Positions 20,101 to 28,683 of a stretch of DNA of 64,000 nt are shown here, piece after piece. The translations under genes were made by a program, and so were the position numbers. The notes beneath the pieces were generated by a model. The model worked only from the letters and a program-made list of their open reading frames with translations. It was not told where the DNA came from and searched no databases. The stretch spans positions 62,001 to 126,000 of the forward strand of contig CAJXJK010000006.1 in NCBI GenBank assembly GCA_913054135.1, given 5' to 3'. The first letter of the stretch is position 1, and the number at the start of each line of letters is the position of its first letter. The DNA is from an uncultured Flavobacteriales bacterium. Lineage in GTDB: Bacteria; Bacteroidota; Bacteroidia; Flavobacteriales_D; Crocinitomicaceae.

Positions 20101-23100
20101 CCGATAGAATTTAAATTTGAAGAATTATGAAGAAACAACCCATCAAAACCATTTCCTAGATAGAAGTCATTGTTCTTTGAGAGCCCCACATTATTACCAT
20201 AAATGAAATTGTTTGAGCAGCTATCCATGAAAACTCCCCATTCATCATTTGAACAAATGACATTACCTTCATCCGCGTTCCAGTCATTCCCTATATAGTT
20301 TCCAGAAGCACCATACATTAAGATTCCATTAGTATTACCTACTCCTGTTCCAGAAGCGTTACCTGTTTCATCAGTACCGATAAAATTGTTATAAATGATG
20401 TTACCGTCAGATCCGGCATCTAACACCATTCCGTGTAGGTCATTCCCAGAGATAATATTACGTTTACCCGTTCCGGCATTTCCAATTTGATTTGTTGTGG
20501 CAAAATCAAGATAAACCCCTATCAAATTCCCATTAGGAGTTAACCCATCACTCTGTAAGCCTATTAAGTTTCCTTCAACGAAGTTATTTGAGCTTAATGA
20601 TATTCCAACTCCAACTGAATCATTACCCGAAATCACATTTCTGTTTGCAAGGCTTCCTCCAATTATGTTGTTCTGTGCTCCATCAAGCATAAGTGCTCCA
20701 TAGGTATTGCCAAAGTTACCTCCAATAGTATTATTCACTACAACATTAAAGTCTGTTCCAGCATCTGTGATTTCAATTCCAATATTGTTACCGTCAATAA
20801 GGTTTCCGCCGCCTGCACTTGATTCACCAATTTGATTTGTTTGTGCGCCGCTACTAATAAGCACGCCTACAGAATTTGGCACTACTCCTCCTAAATCAGT
20901 TCTTAGGCCTATTACGTTCCCCGCAACCACGTTACTTTGAGTTGAAGGATTCTCCATATGAACACCATTTCCATTTCCGGATATTACATTTTGTTCAAAA
21001 CTTCCACTTCCACCAATATTGTTTACTTGTGAACCATTGAGTATATATACACCATCATCATTTGAATAAGGAAGGGCACCATTAATGTCCAATCCAATGA
21101 TATTGTTGTATACCAATTGATCATCAACGTTATCTAGCACTATACCAGATGTATTACCTGATATAAAGTTTCCTCCACCAAGCGAGTTGTGTCCAATAAA
21201 GTTTGTTGCTCCTGCAGTTGAAGCGACAAATACACCAACGTCTTGTACATTCGCAGACAAAGTATTTAATCTAGTAAAACCAATGTAATTTGATGCGATT
21301 GTGTTGGTGTGAGCTCCATTTTCTAAATAAATTCCGTTGAATTCATTGGCGTAGATTTCATTTCCAAATTGCGCATGAGGATTTTGACCAATGAAGTTTC
21401 CAGTACATGATGTACCAGTTAAGAATATTCCATCATCCTGACTGCCAAAACCTCCAATTGAATTCCCTCTAATATTGACTGCACTAACATCATTCAATAC
21501 AATTCCCGCCGCAACATTTCCTGCAATGAGATTTGCAGAAGTGCTATAGTCACCACCAATTGAAACAGAATTAGCTGCAGACAGAACAATAATTCCCACA
21601 TCTTGAATATTCAAAGCGCCAATTCCAGGGAAATCAGTTCCAATATTATTCATTTGAATATTGGTGTTTGATGAATTCTCTAAAATTATCCCTGCCTGAG
21701 TGTTGCATGAAATTGTGTTTGATTTATTTGGTGAACTAGCGAGACCAATGTTGGTGCCATTTGAGGCTGAAGTAATCCTGATCCCAACATCATTTGAAGC
21801 AGGTCCGTTAGCAGTAACGTTAGTTCCAATATAATTCCCTTGAATGTTGATATTTGTACTGGCTTCTACCAAAACACCTTCCTCAACATTATTCGAAATA
21901 ACATTAAACGTTCCTATTCCATTTGGATTATCTCCTCCAACCAAAACATCATCAGAGCTAGAAGTTATTCTAATGCCTTTTGTGTTTCCGGCAGCAATAT
22001 TTGTTGGTGTAATTCCAATGTAATTCCCTTGGATTGAGTTCCCTGTACCTGTGTTCAGCATATCGATACCTACTGTTGAATTTCCGCATATAAGATTCCC
22101 GACACCTTGGTTCCCAGGGCCAATTTGATTGTTAAAAGGACCGTTTTCTAACTGAACCCCAACACTATTTCCTAGTGCCATTGTTCCTCCTGGGTCACCA
22201 ATGGTATTATTTGATAATTGATTTCCTTCAGCCAATCCTTCGATCAACACACCAAGGTCATTACTTTGAATAGTGTTACCGAAAGTTGTTCCAATGTCAG
22301 TAAAGTCAGCTCCTACAATCCAAATACCGGCAAACAAATTTGGTGCGGAAGCACCTACACCATCAATTCCTATTGAACAATTATCTATAGTGGTGTTATC
22401 GGATCCATCTCCGTTGACATGAATCCCTGTGTTTGAGTTGTTCGATATAATATTGATGAATCCAGCAGATCCGCCAATTGTATTCCCTATTGCTTCAATA
22501 ACTATTCCATCCTGATTTTCCATTGAGGCCGTTACATTGCCCACGCCTACTCCAATATAATTACCGTCAATTGTGACATTCGGAGAAAGGCTATGGATTC
22601 CTTTCGTGTTTGCACATATGTAGTTTTCATGACCCACAGAAAGCCCAATAATGGCTTCATGTGTATTTAGGATTTTAATTCCAGTTCCATTAGCGATTGG
22701 AGCTGTCCCACTAAAGTCAGTACCAATCCTATTCGCACTAACACTAGTTCCTGAACCAGTTCCGTCAAGTAAAATACCAGTGTTCGTTGCTCCAGACTGT
22801 CCAGAAATAACATTTCCATTTGGCCCTATTCCACCAATTGTAGTATTTGTGGCATCAAATACTTTGACTCCAGAAACACCATTACCCAAACCGGATTCGT
22901 TTCCTAAAACTCCTGTTCCTATTCGGTTTCCTTCAACTCGAGTTAAATTTGCCCCTCCAAGAACATCTACTCCATATAGGTTGTTTCCGGATACTGTATT
23001 TCCGTCCCCATTCACGTAGATTCCACCAATTTGATTATTATCTCCTAGGACACCTATTCCTGTACCATTAGGAATAGTAGCTAATCCAGTCGCATCTAAT

Positions 23101-25565
23101 CCGATAATGTTTGCCTGTACAAAGTGATTGTTTGAACCACTATTGATTCTTATTCCTGAACCTAAGCCAGAAGTAAAACCTCCAATCAAGTTTCCTCCAT
23201 TCGGAAGACCAATGTTTACAGGAGCTGCACCAGCTTGTAAGAAAACTCCCACTTCTTGATTTGCAAAAGTATTAAGACCTGCCACATCAGTTCCAATATA
23301 ATTGTTGAATACCCCAATGTTGCCTGAGCTGTTTTTTACATTTATTCCTATTTGGCTTCCGGCGATATAATTACGAGAAGTTAACACACCAGCCATTCCA
23401 AATTCTATGTTAAATACATTGGCGCCATCAATTTCAATAGTGTTAAATGTACTTTGAACAATACTTGTTCCTGAAGAATCTAGGCCTATGTAATTCCCGT
23501 AAACCCCTGAATTACCTGCATTAACTATAATGATATCACCTAAAAAATTTGAACTAATAATATTTCTAAGTTTTGGAGAAGTTGAGCTCCCTATGGTGAT
23601 TGTTTGAGCATTTGACTGCAATAAGACACCTGTGCTACATGGCTTTGCATCATACCCTTCGTAGTCAGTACCAATAAAATTTCTTTGTATTGATGTTGAA
23701 ATTGAACCAGATTCAATAATTGCAGTACCAAGTAAATCTCCAAATAAGTTTCCCGCTAGTAATCCTTTTGTTCCAATTTTATTTCCTGAACCATTATTGA
23801 ATATACCATTTGAGTTCGCAGGTGGAGAAGCAGTCAGAGATGTGATTCCGTCGGGATTTAAACCGAAGATATTTCCAATAACTGTGTTATCATTTGAACC
23901 TCCACTCAAGAAAAGACCACAACTTTCTGCTGTACCGCCATTTGCTGAAAAAACATTTCTTTGCCAATGTTCTGTACCACCAATAACGCAATTCGAAGAG
24001 GCCGCAAGCCTAACTCCTGCGTTCAAGTTTCCTGCCAGGGCATTTCCATTATCAAGCCCAAATTTACATCCTTGAACTTTTAAGCCATCACATCCATCCG
24101 TATCAAGACCAAATGATGGAAACCCAAGAAAATTAATTCCTGAAACTCTTGACCCTGAAGAGGATCCACCAAATTGAATCCCATAGCCGCCAGCTCCATT
24201 AAATTCAATATTGATTGCTTGATTTCCACCTTCGACACCTAAATTTCCAGCCAAAGGTGGACCAGGAATTACAGAGCCTGTTTGTGAATATCCGTCAATG
24301 ATAGATGCATTACCATTTTCGGCCATAAAAATTATTGGTTGAATCGTAGCTGGTAATGAGAGATCAGGAAGATCAAATTCAATAAAGTTTTGAAAATCAA
24401 AGTTTTGTGCAACAGCCCATCCTAACTCGCCTGGAGTTGTATTATCTCCTGTGTCATAAATCACTCGTAACTGGGTGTACTCAACTGCTCCGGCATCAGG
24501 TCTAGGATTAAAAGCGCCTTGACCTGTCAACACTCTAGGAGCTCTTCGACAGTCTTCAGGTGGAGAAGTTAAAGTGACAGGAGCAAATACTGTAAGATCT
24601 ACAAATGATGAGTTTTGATCAATTATGGTAAAATACTTTAAACCATATCCATCTGTAACATAAGGGTCAACTCCAGCTGAATGGAGTCCTTCAGTACCGG
24701 GCGAAAAATTATCTCCGTTTGCTGGGTTCATCCATGTAAAATCATTTGGGCCTTCAGGAAAAAACACATTTCCACCTTCTGTTATAAAAATGCCAGGACC
24801 ACCTTCAACAAATTGTCCAAACGTTGAGCCAGTTAGAGCGACACTAGCGTTTAATCTTAAAAATATGGACCCACTCGCGGTGGTACCTCCAGCATGCACA
24901 TTATCTCCCGAATTCGCAGACGAATTTTCATAAAATGTATTATGAAGCAAACCAGAATTAAAATAGTTGTCATCATAATTAATTGCACCTCCATTACTTG
25001 TAACACTATTACCTATATAACTGCAGTTTACACTGGTAAGAGAACCTGTAAGAACCATAATGGCACCACCATTTTCAGCACTGTTCCCAACAAATGAAGA
25101 AGAGAATATTTCAAGAGGCGTGTCATTCATGTGAATCGCTCCACCATCACCTGTTCCAACATCAAATCCTTCGAATAAACAATAGCTAATTTTCATTTCA
25201 CCAGCATTTCCATCAAAATTAAAGGCACGAGAACCATTAGTAATTGATTCAAAGCCAATTTTGGCAATCGTAATATCTGAACATCCATTTAAATCAAATA
25301 TTGGTTGAGCACTATTAATTGTGATTTTAGTGTGAGCTGGATAAGCACCAATGATGTGCATTTGATTTTTCCCAGTCATCATTATCGAAGTACTTAAACT
25401 TATAGTTCCACTGACATTGATTACTATGGTGTCACCAGCTGCACCTGTTTCACATGCGTTCTTTAATGAGCCAGCTCCGTCTGAAGCCAAAGATTTAATA
25501 ACAACTAAGTTTGCTGACGCTCCAATAGTAAATGATAGCGCTAAGAGTAATAATAGTTTTTTCAT
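17151..25565 (-). CDS. Giant (2804 aa) beta-helix surface protein with T9SS type B C-terminal domain
   Basis: After a signal peptide (ends near GASAN), a short polymorphic-membrane-protein-like region with GGAI motifs covers residues ~40-240. From about 430 to 2110 there are dozens of degenerate right-handed beta-helix repeats, each carrying variants of N-x-I-G-G ... N-x-I-S-G-N-x-x-G-I, as in NosD/pectate-lyase-like solenoids. Around 2250-2700 follow several Ig/SprB-like domains, and the last ~85 residues form a gliding-motility-associated type B T9SS domain (AFSPNNDGMNDFW ... IYNRWGDAMIKF ... AGTYFYVV). It should form a long surface rod or fibre; adhesion or glycan binding is likely but not shown. 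It is the first gene of the operon. Confidence 0.92.
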   Translation of the reverse strand: MKKLLLLLALSFTIGASANLVVIKSLASDGAGSLKNACETGAAGDTIVINVSGTISLSTSIMMTGKNQMHIIGAYPAHTKITINSAQPIFDLNGCSDITIAKIGFESITNGSRAFNFDGNAGEMKISYCLFEGFDVGTGDGGAIHMNDTPLEIFSSSFVGNSAENGGAIMVLTGSLTSVNCSYIGNSVTSNGGAINYDDNYFNSGLLHNTFYENSSANSGDNVHAGGTTASGSIFLRLNASVALTGSTFGQFVEGGPGIFITEGGNVFFPEGPNDFTWMNPANGDNFSPGTEGLHSAGVDPYVTDGYGLKYFTIIDQNSSFVDLTVFAPVTLTSPPEDCRRAPRVLTGQGAFNPRPDAGAVEYTQLRVIYDTGDNTTPGELGWAVAQNFDFQNFIEFDLPDLSLPATIQPIIFMAENGNASIIDGYSQTGSVIPGPPLAGNLGVEGGNQAINIEFNGAGGYGIQFGGSSSGSRVSGINFLGFPSFGLDTDGCDGLKVQGCKFGLDNGNALAGNLNAGVRLAASSNCVIGGTEHWQRNVFSANGGTAESCGLFLSGGSNDNTVIGNIFGLNPDGITSLTASPPANSNGIFNNGSGNKIGTKGLLAGNLFGDLLGTAIIESGSISTSIQRNFIGTDYEGYDAKPCSTGVLLQSNAQTITIGSSTSPKLRNIISSNFLGDIIIVNAGNSGVYGNYIGLDSSGTSIVQSTFNTIEIDGANVFNIEFGMAGVLTSRNYIAGSQIGINVKNSSGNIGVFNNYIGTDVAGLNTFANQEVGVFLQAGAAPVNIGLPNGGNLIGGFTSGLGSGIRINSGSNNHFVQANIIGLDATGLATIPNGTGIGVLGDNNQIGGIYVNGDGNTVSGNNLYGVDVLGGANLTRVEGNRIGTGVLGNESGLGNGVSGVKVFDATNTTIGGIGPNGNVISGQSGATNTGILLDGTGSGTSVSANRIGTDFSGTAPIANGTGIKILNTHEAIIGLSVGHENYICANTKGIHSLSPNVTIDGNYIGVGVGNVTASMENQDGIVIEAIGNTIGGSAGFINIISNNSNTGIHVNGDGSDNTTIDNCSIGIDGVGASAPNLFAGIWIVGADFTDIGTTFGNTIQSNDLGVLIEGLAEGNQLSNNTIGDPGGTMALGNSVGVQLENGPFNNQIGPGNQGVGNLICGNSTVGIDMLNTGTGNSIQGNYIGITPTNIAAGNTKGIRITSSSDDVLVGGDNPNGIGTFNVISNNVEEGVLVEASTNINIQGNYIGTNVTANGPASNDVGIRITSASNGTNIGLASSPNKSNTISCNTQAGIILENSSNTNIQMNNIGTDFPGIGALNIQDVGIIVLSAANSVSIGGDYSTSANLIAGNVAAGIVLNDVSAVNIRGNSIGGFGSQDDGIFLTGTSCTGNFIGQNPHAQFGNEIYANEFNGIYLENGAHTNTIASNYIGFTRLNTLSANVQDVGVFVASTAGATNFIGHNSLGGGNFISGNTSGIVLDNVDDQLVYNNIIGLDINGALPYSNDDGVYILNGSQVNNIGGSGSFEQNVISGNGNGVHMENPSTQSNVVAGNVIGLRTDLGGVVPNSVGVLISSGAQTNQIGESSAGGGNLIDGNNIGIEITDAGTDFNVVVNNTIGGNFGNTYGALMLDGAQNNIIGGSLANRNVISGNDSVGVGISLSSNNFVEGNLIGLQSDGLTPNGNLIGVYLDFATTNQIGNAGTGKRNIISGNDLHGMVLDAGSDGNIIYNNFIGTDETGNASGTGVGNTNGILMYGASGNYIGNDWNADEGNVICSNDEWGVFMDSCSNNFIYGNNVGLSKNNDFYLGNGFDGLFLHNSSNLNSIGNSTNGLENVITANGNAGIRIKGSDSNSIKANFIGNDDVGGGGTAPSGVNDQVTGVAIDTASVSNVIDDINVISGNSSFGVAIFGPGTEFNTVEGNRIGVDITGNSSFPNATANVIITDGAQNNTIGGTDPNIIGGNVPDHVVITGLATDSNVVLNNSINIAVNNSTFTSNNGIHILDNAKNNIIGGGGSNDGNYIGGLSADGIRLEGGANETIIIGNTIGLNPVGGDSDIGGSGIHIQGSNSTWIGTETVGSDSANVITNCLTGINVPFLSTLGSFKGNSIYDNDQQGIDLFGDGMVTLNDTNNANILLPNYGIDQPEILSAWNCADGNTHVGFMFYASNALPNYSVQFYRNPTPDVSTYGEGEIFLGNYFFSPETNIDTIEIDLGLTLAANDVITATITGVWGNTSEFSQQFSVTAPPTFPAPTTIDETCFGSDDGVINISAPGAYYFTSNVPTDTTYGINGDTITRPAGTYLVDAIYLNGCARTQTVVLNPGPDLPFNYTVIPDTCGNGFGSIVIDTVITNSSGGSGNYGYTFSDGPYLTSIDTLAITAGTFNVQIEDQTLGCYSLLVPITVDDITDIIDESFDFDNFCPGASAFPYNIIEAGGSWEIDNGGVIDIASGEITTSVPGTTYEVIHTVGFCDEKDTIFVTAEMLDDNSVDYPDFCFGSTPSITVGTPGGTWSSTTSGAIDASTGEIILGPGLYDITYLTNGACPTDSNLTVEVLASPAAPPIIVVDSIYCPNDVIASLNVTGVTGESYAWYDDPSLTTSLSATISFTPSTLNPGDNYFYVVSTALNGCVSEPDSANYLLSDLSGLGVGDDFATCLTSEIELNAYGGETYSWSSSTQITGDLTDSLTSAVISTPEDFYVEIIDVNGCVYRDTISITLLPSDSCFVETYNAFSPNNDGMNDFWFIDGIEGFPENEVYIYNRWGDAMIKFVNYNNSDVIWDGTRTNGKKVPAGTYFYVVNVGGSQDQAGWVQIVE
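19400..24300 (-). repeat. Degenerate coding repeats of the beta-helix region
   Basis: The minus strand repeats glycine- and asparagine-rich coils with the motifs IGG, GNVISGN, NxIGxD and GIxxxN every 20-50 residues. The DNA copies differ strongly from one another, so this is an old protein-level solenoid rather than a recent tandem duplication. Confidence 0.8.
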
Positions 25566-25576
25566 CTGATAAAACT

Positions 25577-25593
25577 GTAGTTTAGTAAACTAC
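25577..25593. promoter_or_regulatory. Perfect 17-base palindrome in the leader of the beta-helix operon
   Basis: GTAGTTTA-G-TAAACTAC is a perfect 8+8 inverted repeat 11 bases upstream of the ATG of the giant gene. A second inverted repeat, CTTACTAAAGTAAG, is at 25647-25660. They may be operator sites or leader hairpins; no known factor is recognised. Confidence 0.4.
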
Positions 25594-25698
25594 TTGACGT
25601 AATTTCTTTCTTATTCGTTGGTTGAAAAAAACTGCAAGCAGTATAACTTACTAAAGTAAGAAAATCCTTCAGAAACGTATTCAATTGAATTCAAAATT

Positions 25699-26238
25699 TT
25701 ATGAATGAGAATTGAAGATTACTTCAGTTGCTCCTCCATAGCCATATTCAGAAAAAGGCGCGTCATGGTAAACCAATTTGTAATCTTGTTCAAATCTTAG
25801 TTTGTTCAGATATGAAAATATTTCAGATTTTAGTACGCCCTCCCCTTTTCCGTGGATCAGAACAACCTTCGCCCAATTCTCTTGTATAGCCCGTGAAACA
25901 AACCTTCTGCAGCTTTCCATTTGTTTGGTTAAAATCTCATGATTTGTCATATTCGAATGGCTCTTTAGAAGATTTTCAATATGCAAATCAATTTCGTATT
26001 TCTTAAGGTTTAATGCGGCATCTTTTGACCGATTAAGAACTTCTTGATGATCCTTATTAAGGACGTCTTCAGATATTTTAAATTGGTTTTGATTTGAAAT
26101 TGGGGCAATCTCAGATGAAGAGTAATTTCGTTCAAATCCATCCGAATCTATAATTGTGATAGTTCCCGACTCAATTAGTTTTATTTCACCGGTAATGTCA
26201 TCATGAATTACCGAAATGTAATCACCTACTTTAAACAT
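25699..26238 (-). CDS. Smr-domain protein (DUF2027/MutS2-like)
   Basis: About 179 residues from the ATG at 26238 (MFKVGDYISVIHDD), overlapping the M50 gene by 8 bases. The N-terminus is a small SH3-like/KOW-type barrel (VGDYISVIHDDITGEI). The C-terminal ~85 residues are an Smr domain: EIDLHIENLL with the D-L-H motif, then LIHGKGEGVLKSEIFSYL with the H-G-x-G motif. Smr domains are nucleases or RNA/DNA-binding modules, as at the end of MutS2. Bacteroidota have such DUF2027-Smr proteins of unknown role. Cytoplasmic; co-transcribed with the M50 protease gene. Confidence 0.85.
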   Translation of the reverse strand: MFKVGDYISVIHDDITGEIKLIESGTITIIDSDGFERNYSSSEIAPISNQNQFKISEDVLNKDHQEVLNRSKDAALNLKKYEIDLHIENLLKSHSNMTNHEILTKQMESCRRFVSRAIQENWAKVVLIHGKGEGVLKSEIFSYLNKLRFEQDYKLVYHDAPFSEYGYGGATEVIFNSHS

Positions 26239-27196
26239 TTGAAAGACCAGTAAAATCAACAATCAGAATCCAATTCGAGTAGATTAAATAAGAAGGGACT
26301 CCTATTGAGATTAAGTAGATTAGAGCGTAAACAGTTTTTTGAAAAAGAGTCAAGTCTAGCGTGATTTCAAGTTTCAGAAGCTGTTTTATTTGATCGACCA
26401 AGAGCTTCTCGTTTTCCCAAAGAACCATATCAGATGGAATGATGTCTTTTATTTTTGGGTTATTATCCAAAAACACTCTCCTAATCGTCCAATAATCTTT
26501 ATTTGAAAGACCATCATATGATCTTGTATAATTGAATTCGATTTCTTCTAAATCTTGATAAATCCTTTGGCTTTTTTGGAATCCTCGAACTTTGAATGCC
26601 ATGAAGAAACCAAAAATCATGAGAATAAAGAAGTCAAGGTACCAGCCAACGCAAATTACTGTTAGCGAACTGAAAAGAGTGAAATACATTTTAACATTAT
26701 CGTTCTTAGGAAAGAATAGCGCTTCAATGATTTTACCTCCATCTAAAGGGTCTAAAGGAGTTAGATTTAATATGTTTATTACTAAAAGGAGCATAGAAAT
26801 CTCTAAGATGAACTCATTTTGATATCCATTTAAGAACATCACAAACAAAACAGAGCCAATTAAAATGCCTGGTAGTGGCCTCATTAGGGCTATATTGATT
26901 CTTTGCTTTTGAGAGATTTTTGACGCCTTACCAGATACCATAGCTCCAATAAAAGGTATGAACATCATGTTTAACGACTTATATCCATAGGCTCTCATAG
27001 TGAGGTAATGTCCTAGTTCATGAAGTAGTAAAATTGCCACTATTTCTGAGACGAAAATAAAGTTGTCTTGAATGACAGAATAAAACACAGCTACAAACAA
27101 TAGCACAGAGAGTCCAAGTTTTACGAACATTGACTTTCTATCTTGCGCAACAAGTTCTGGTTTAGTAGGAAATATGTGATCGTCAGAGTCAAACAT
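26231..27196 (-). CDS. M50 (site-2 protease) family integral membrane metalloprotease
   Basis: 321 residues with several transmembrane helices. The zinc motif HELGH is at residues 59-63 inside a hydrophobic segment (AILLLHELGHYLTM), and the second motif L-T-P-L-D-P-L-D-G-G lies near residues 145-154, giving the third metal ligand. This is the S2P pattern for intramembrane cleavage. There is no PDZ domain, so it belongs to the short non-RseP type. Its substrate is unknown. A TAAATTTG promoter element lies 4 bases before the ATG, suggesting a leaderless mRNA; Smr follows in the same unit. Confidence 0.88.
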   Translation of the reverse strand: MFDSDDHIFPTKPELVAQDRKSMFVKLGLSVLLFVAVFYSVIQDNFIFVSEIVAILLLHELGHYLTMRAYGYKSLNMMFIPFIGAMVSGKASKISQKQRINIALMRPLPGILIGSVLFVMFLNGYQNEFILEISMLLLVINILNLTPLDPLDGGKIIEALFFPKNDNVKMYFTLFSSLTVICVGWYLDFFILMIFGFFMAFKVRGFQKSQRIYQDLEEIEFNYTRSYDGLSNKDYWTIRRVFLDNNPKIKDIIPSDMVLWENEKLLVDQIKQLLKLEITLDLTLFQKTVYALIYLISIGVPSYLIYSNWILIVDFTGLSNV

Positions 27197-27200
27197 TTCT

Positions 27201-27208
27201 CAAATTTA
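27201..27208 (-). promoter_or_regulatory. -7 promoter element, leaderless arrangement (M50 gene)
   Basis: TAAATTTG on the minus strand, with only 4 bases before the ATG at 27196. Transcription would start at about the start codon. Confidence 0.5.
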
Positions 27209-27230
27209 GTGAGATTTTGGCAATTGTGAT

Positions 27231-27238
27231 TAATTTTA
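27231..27238 (+). promoter_or_regulatory. Probable -7 element, leaderless arrangement (lolD-like gene)
   Basis: TAATTTTA is one base off TAnnTTTG and sits 4 bases before the ATG at 27243. It is divergent from the M50 promoter only about 25 bases away. Confidence 0.35.
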
Positions 27239-27242
27239 CAAC

Positions 27243-27893
27243 ATGCTTGTAGCCAAAAACATCCACAAAAAATATGGGGAGCTCGAAATTCTCAAGGGAA
27301 TTGATATAACAATTAACAAAAAAGAGATTGCCTGTATTGTAGGTGCTTCGGGGGCTGGAAAAACAACTCTACTTCAAATACTAGGTACTCTAGACCAGCC
27401 TGATATCGGTACTTTGGAACTGAACGGTGAGAATATAATTGGTATAGAAAAGAAAAAGTTAGCACAATTTAGAAACCAAAAATTGGGTTTTATTTTTCAG
27501 TTTCATCAATTGTTACCTGAATTTACTGCTGTTGAAAACGTAATACTTCCGGCTTTAATAGGTGGAGTATCAAAGAATGATGCTATCAAAAAGGCAGATG
27601 AGCTTTTGGATTTTTTAGGGATGGGTCACAGACTTGAGCACAAACCTTCAGAACTTTCGGGTGGAGAGCAGCAGAGGATTGCTGTAGCTAGAGCACTGAT
27701 CAATTCTCCTGAGATCATATTTGCTGATGAACCTTCAGGAAATCTAGATTCAAAGAACTCAGACGAACTGCATGAATTATTTTTTAGACTCAAAGATGAG
27801 TTTGATCAAACCTTCGTGATAGTCACTCATAATAATAGCTTGGCCGAAATGGCTGATGTGAAGTACGAAATGAAAGATGGGAAGATCATTTAA
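27243..27893 (+). CDS. LolD-like ABC transporter ATP-binding protein
   Basis: 216 residues, a single ABC ATPase domain: Walker A GASGAGKT (residues 34-41), Q-loop in FIFQFHQLLPEFTAVENV, signature LSGGEQQR, Walker B IIFADEP with a D-loop (GNLD) and the switch histidine in VIVTHN. Length and the F-Q-F-H-Q-L-L-P-E-F motif fit the LolD/MacB branch, which releases lipoproteins or works as a mechanotransmitter. No permease gene is adjacent, so the partner must be encoded elsewhere. It heads a plus-strand gene run; the next gene starts within 3 bases of its stop. Confidence 0.88.
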   Translation: MLVAKNIHKKYGELEILKGIDITINKKEIACIVGASGAGKTTLLQILGTLDQPDIGTLELNGENIIGIEKKKLAQFRNQKLGFIFQFHQLLPEFTAVENVILPALIGGVSKNDAIKKADELLDFLGMGHRLEHKPSELSGGEQQRIAVARALINSPEIIFADEPSGNLDSKNSDELHELFFRLKDEFDQTFVIVTHNNSLAEMADVKYEMKDGKII

Positions 27894-27896
27894 GTG

Positions 27897-28646
27897 ATGG
27901 AACTCAATGATATCAAGATTTTCTTAGACTCAAAAGTTGAAGACTATAACCATACTTCATTCATATCAGATGATCCAATTCAAGTAGTACATCAATTCTC
28001 AAAAAAAGAAGATATTGAAATTATCGGTTTTCTCACGGCTACTATTGCTTGGGGAAACAGAAAGTCTATTATCAAAAATGCGAATCGGTTAGTTGAAATA
28101 ATGCAACAAAGGCCTCATGAGTTTATCTTGTCTTATAATGATGATCAAGAATTCGATTTTGTTCATAGAACCTTTAATTCAGAAGATTTGAAGTTCTTTT
28201 TCAGAAGTCTGCAAAACATTTACTTGAACTTTGGAGGTTTAGAGGAAGTTTTTGATAGAAAACTTCCTACAAAAGAAAGAATTGTGAAATTCAGAAATAC
28301 ATTTTTACTTGTTGATCATTTAGATCGTTCAAAGAAACATCTTTCTAATCCTGACAAGGGTTCATCAGCAAAACGAATCAACATGTATTTGAGATGGATG
28401 ATTAGAAATGATAAGAAAGGTGTTGATTTTGGTATTTGGAAAAAACATAAATCTGCCGACCTATATGTACCGTTAGATGTACATACGGGAGTTTCTGCAA
28501 GGCAACTTGGATTGATTACTCGAAATCAGAATGATTGGAAAGCCCTTGAAGAATTGATGGCACACCTTCAGAAATTTGATTCTAATGATCCTTGTAAATA
28601 TGATTTCGCATTGTTCGGACTAAGTGCAAATAAAGAACTAAATTGA
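27897..28646 (+). CDS. TIGR02757/DUF2400 family protein
   Basis: About 249 residues from the ATG at 27897 (a GTG at 27894 is directly in front). It matches the TIGR02757 family of Bacteroidota and relatives: DDPIQVVHQF, the GFLTATIAWGNRKSI segment, SAKRINMYLRWMIRNDKKGVDFG (quoted in parts: KRINMYLRWMIR, KKGVDFGIW) and VPLDVHTGVSARQLGL. The last resembles the helix-hairpin-helix glycosylase motif area, and the family is thought to be related to DNA glycosylases, but function is not established. It follows the LolD-like gene closely and is probably co-transcribed. Confidence 0.85.
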   Translation: MELNDIKIFLDSKVEDYNHTSFISDDPIQVVHQFSKKEDIEIIGFLTATIAWGNRKSIIKNANRLVEIMQQRPHEFILSYNDDQEFDFVHRTFNSEDLKFFFRSLQNIYLNFGGLEEVFDRKLPTKERIVKFRNTFLLVDHLDRSKKHLSNPDKGSSAKRINMYLRWMIRNDKKGVDFGIWKKHKSADLYVPLDVHTGVSARQLGLITRNQNDWKALEELMAHLQKFDSNDPCKYDFALFGLSANKELN

Positions 28647-28683
28647 ACTCACTTTTTAACTTAAAAAGGCGATATTTGTTTCT

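Noticed and set aside
22651-24075. Antisense open frames of 90-120 codons inside the giant gene
   Set aside because: They are proline/serine-rich mirror translations of glycine/asparagine-rich beta-helix codons and have no promoter or family match.
19400-24300. Regularly spaced repeats that could suggest a CRISPR array or satellite
   Set aside because: The repeats are degenerate at DNA level and in frame with the beta-helix coils of the giant protein; there are no identical repeats with unique spacers and no cas genes.
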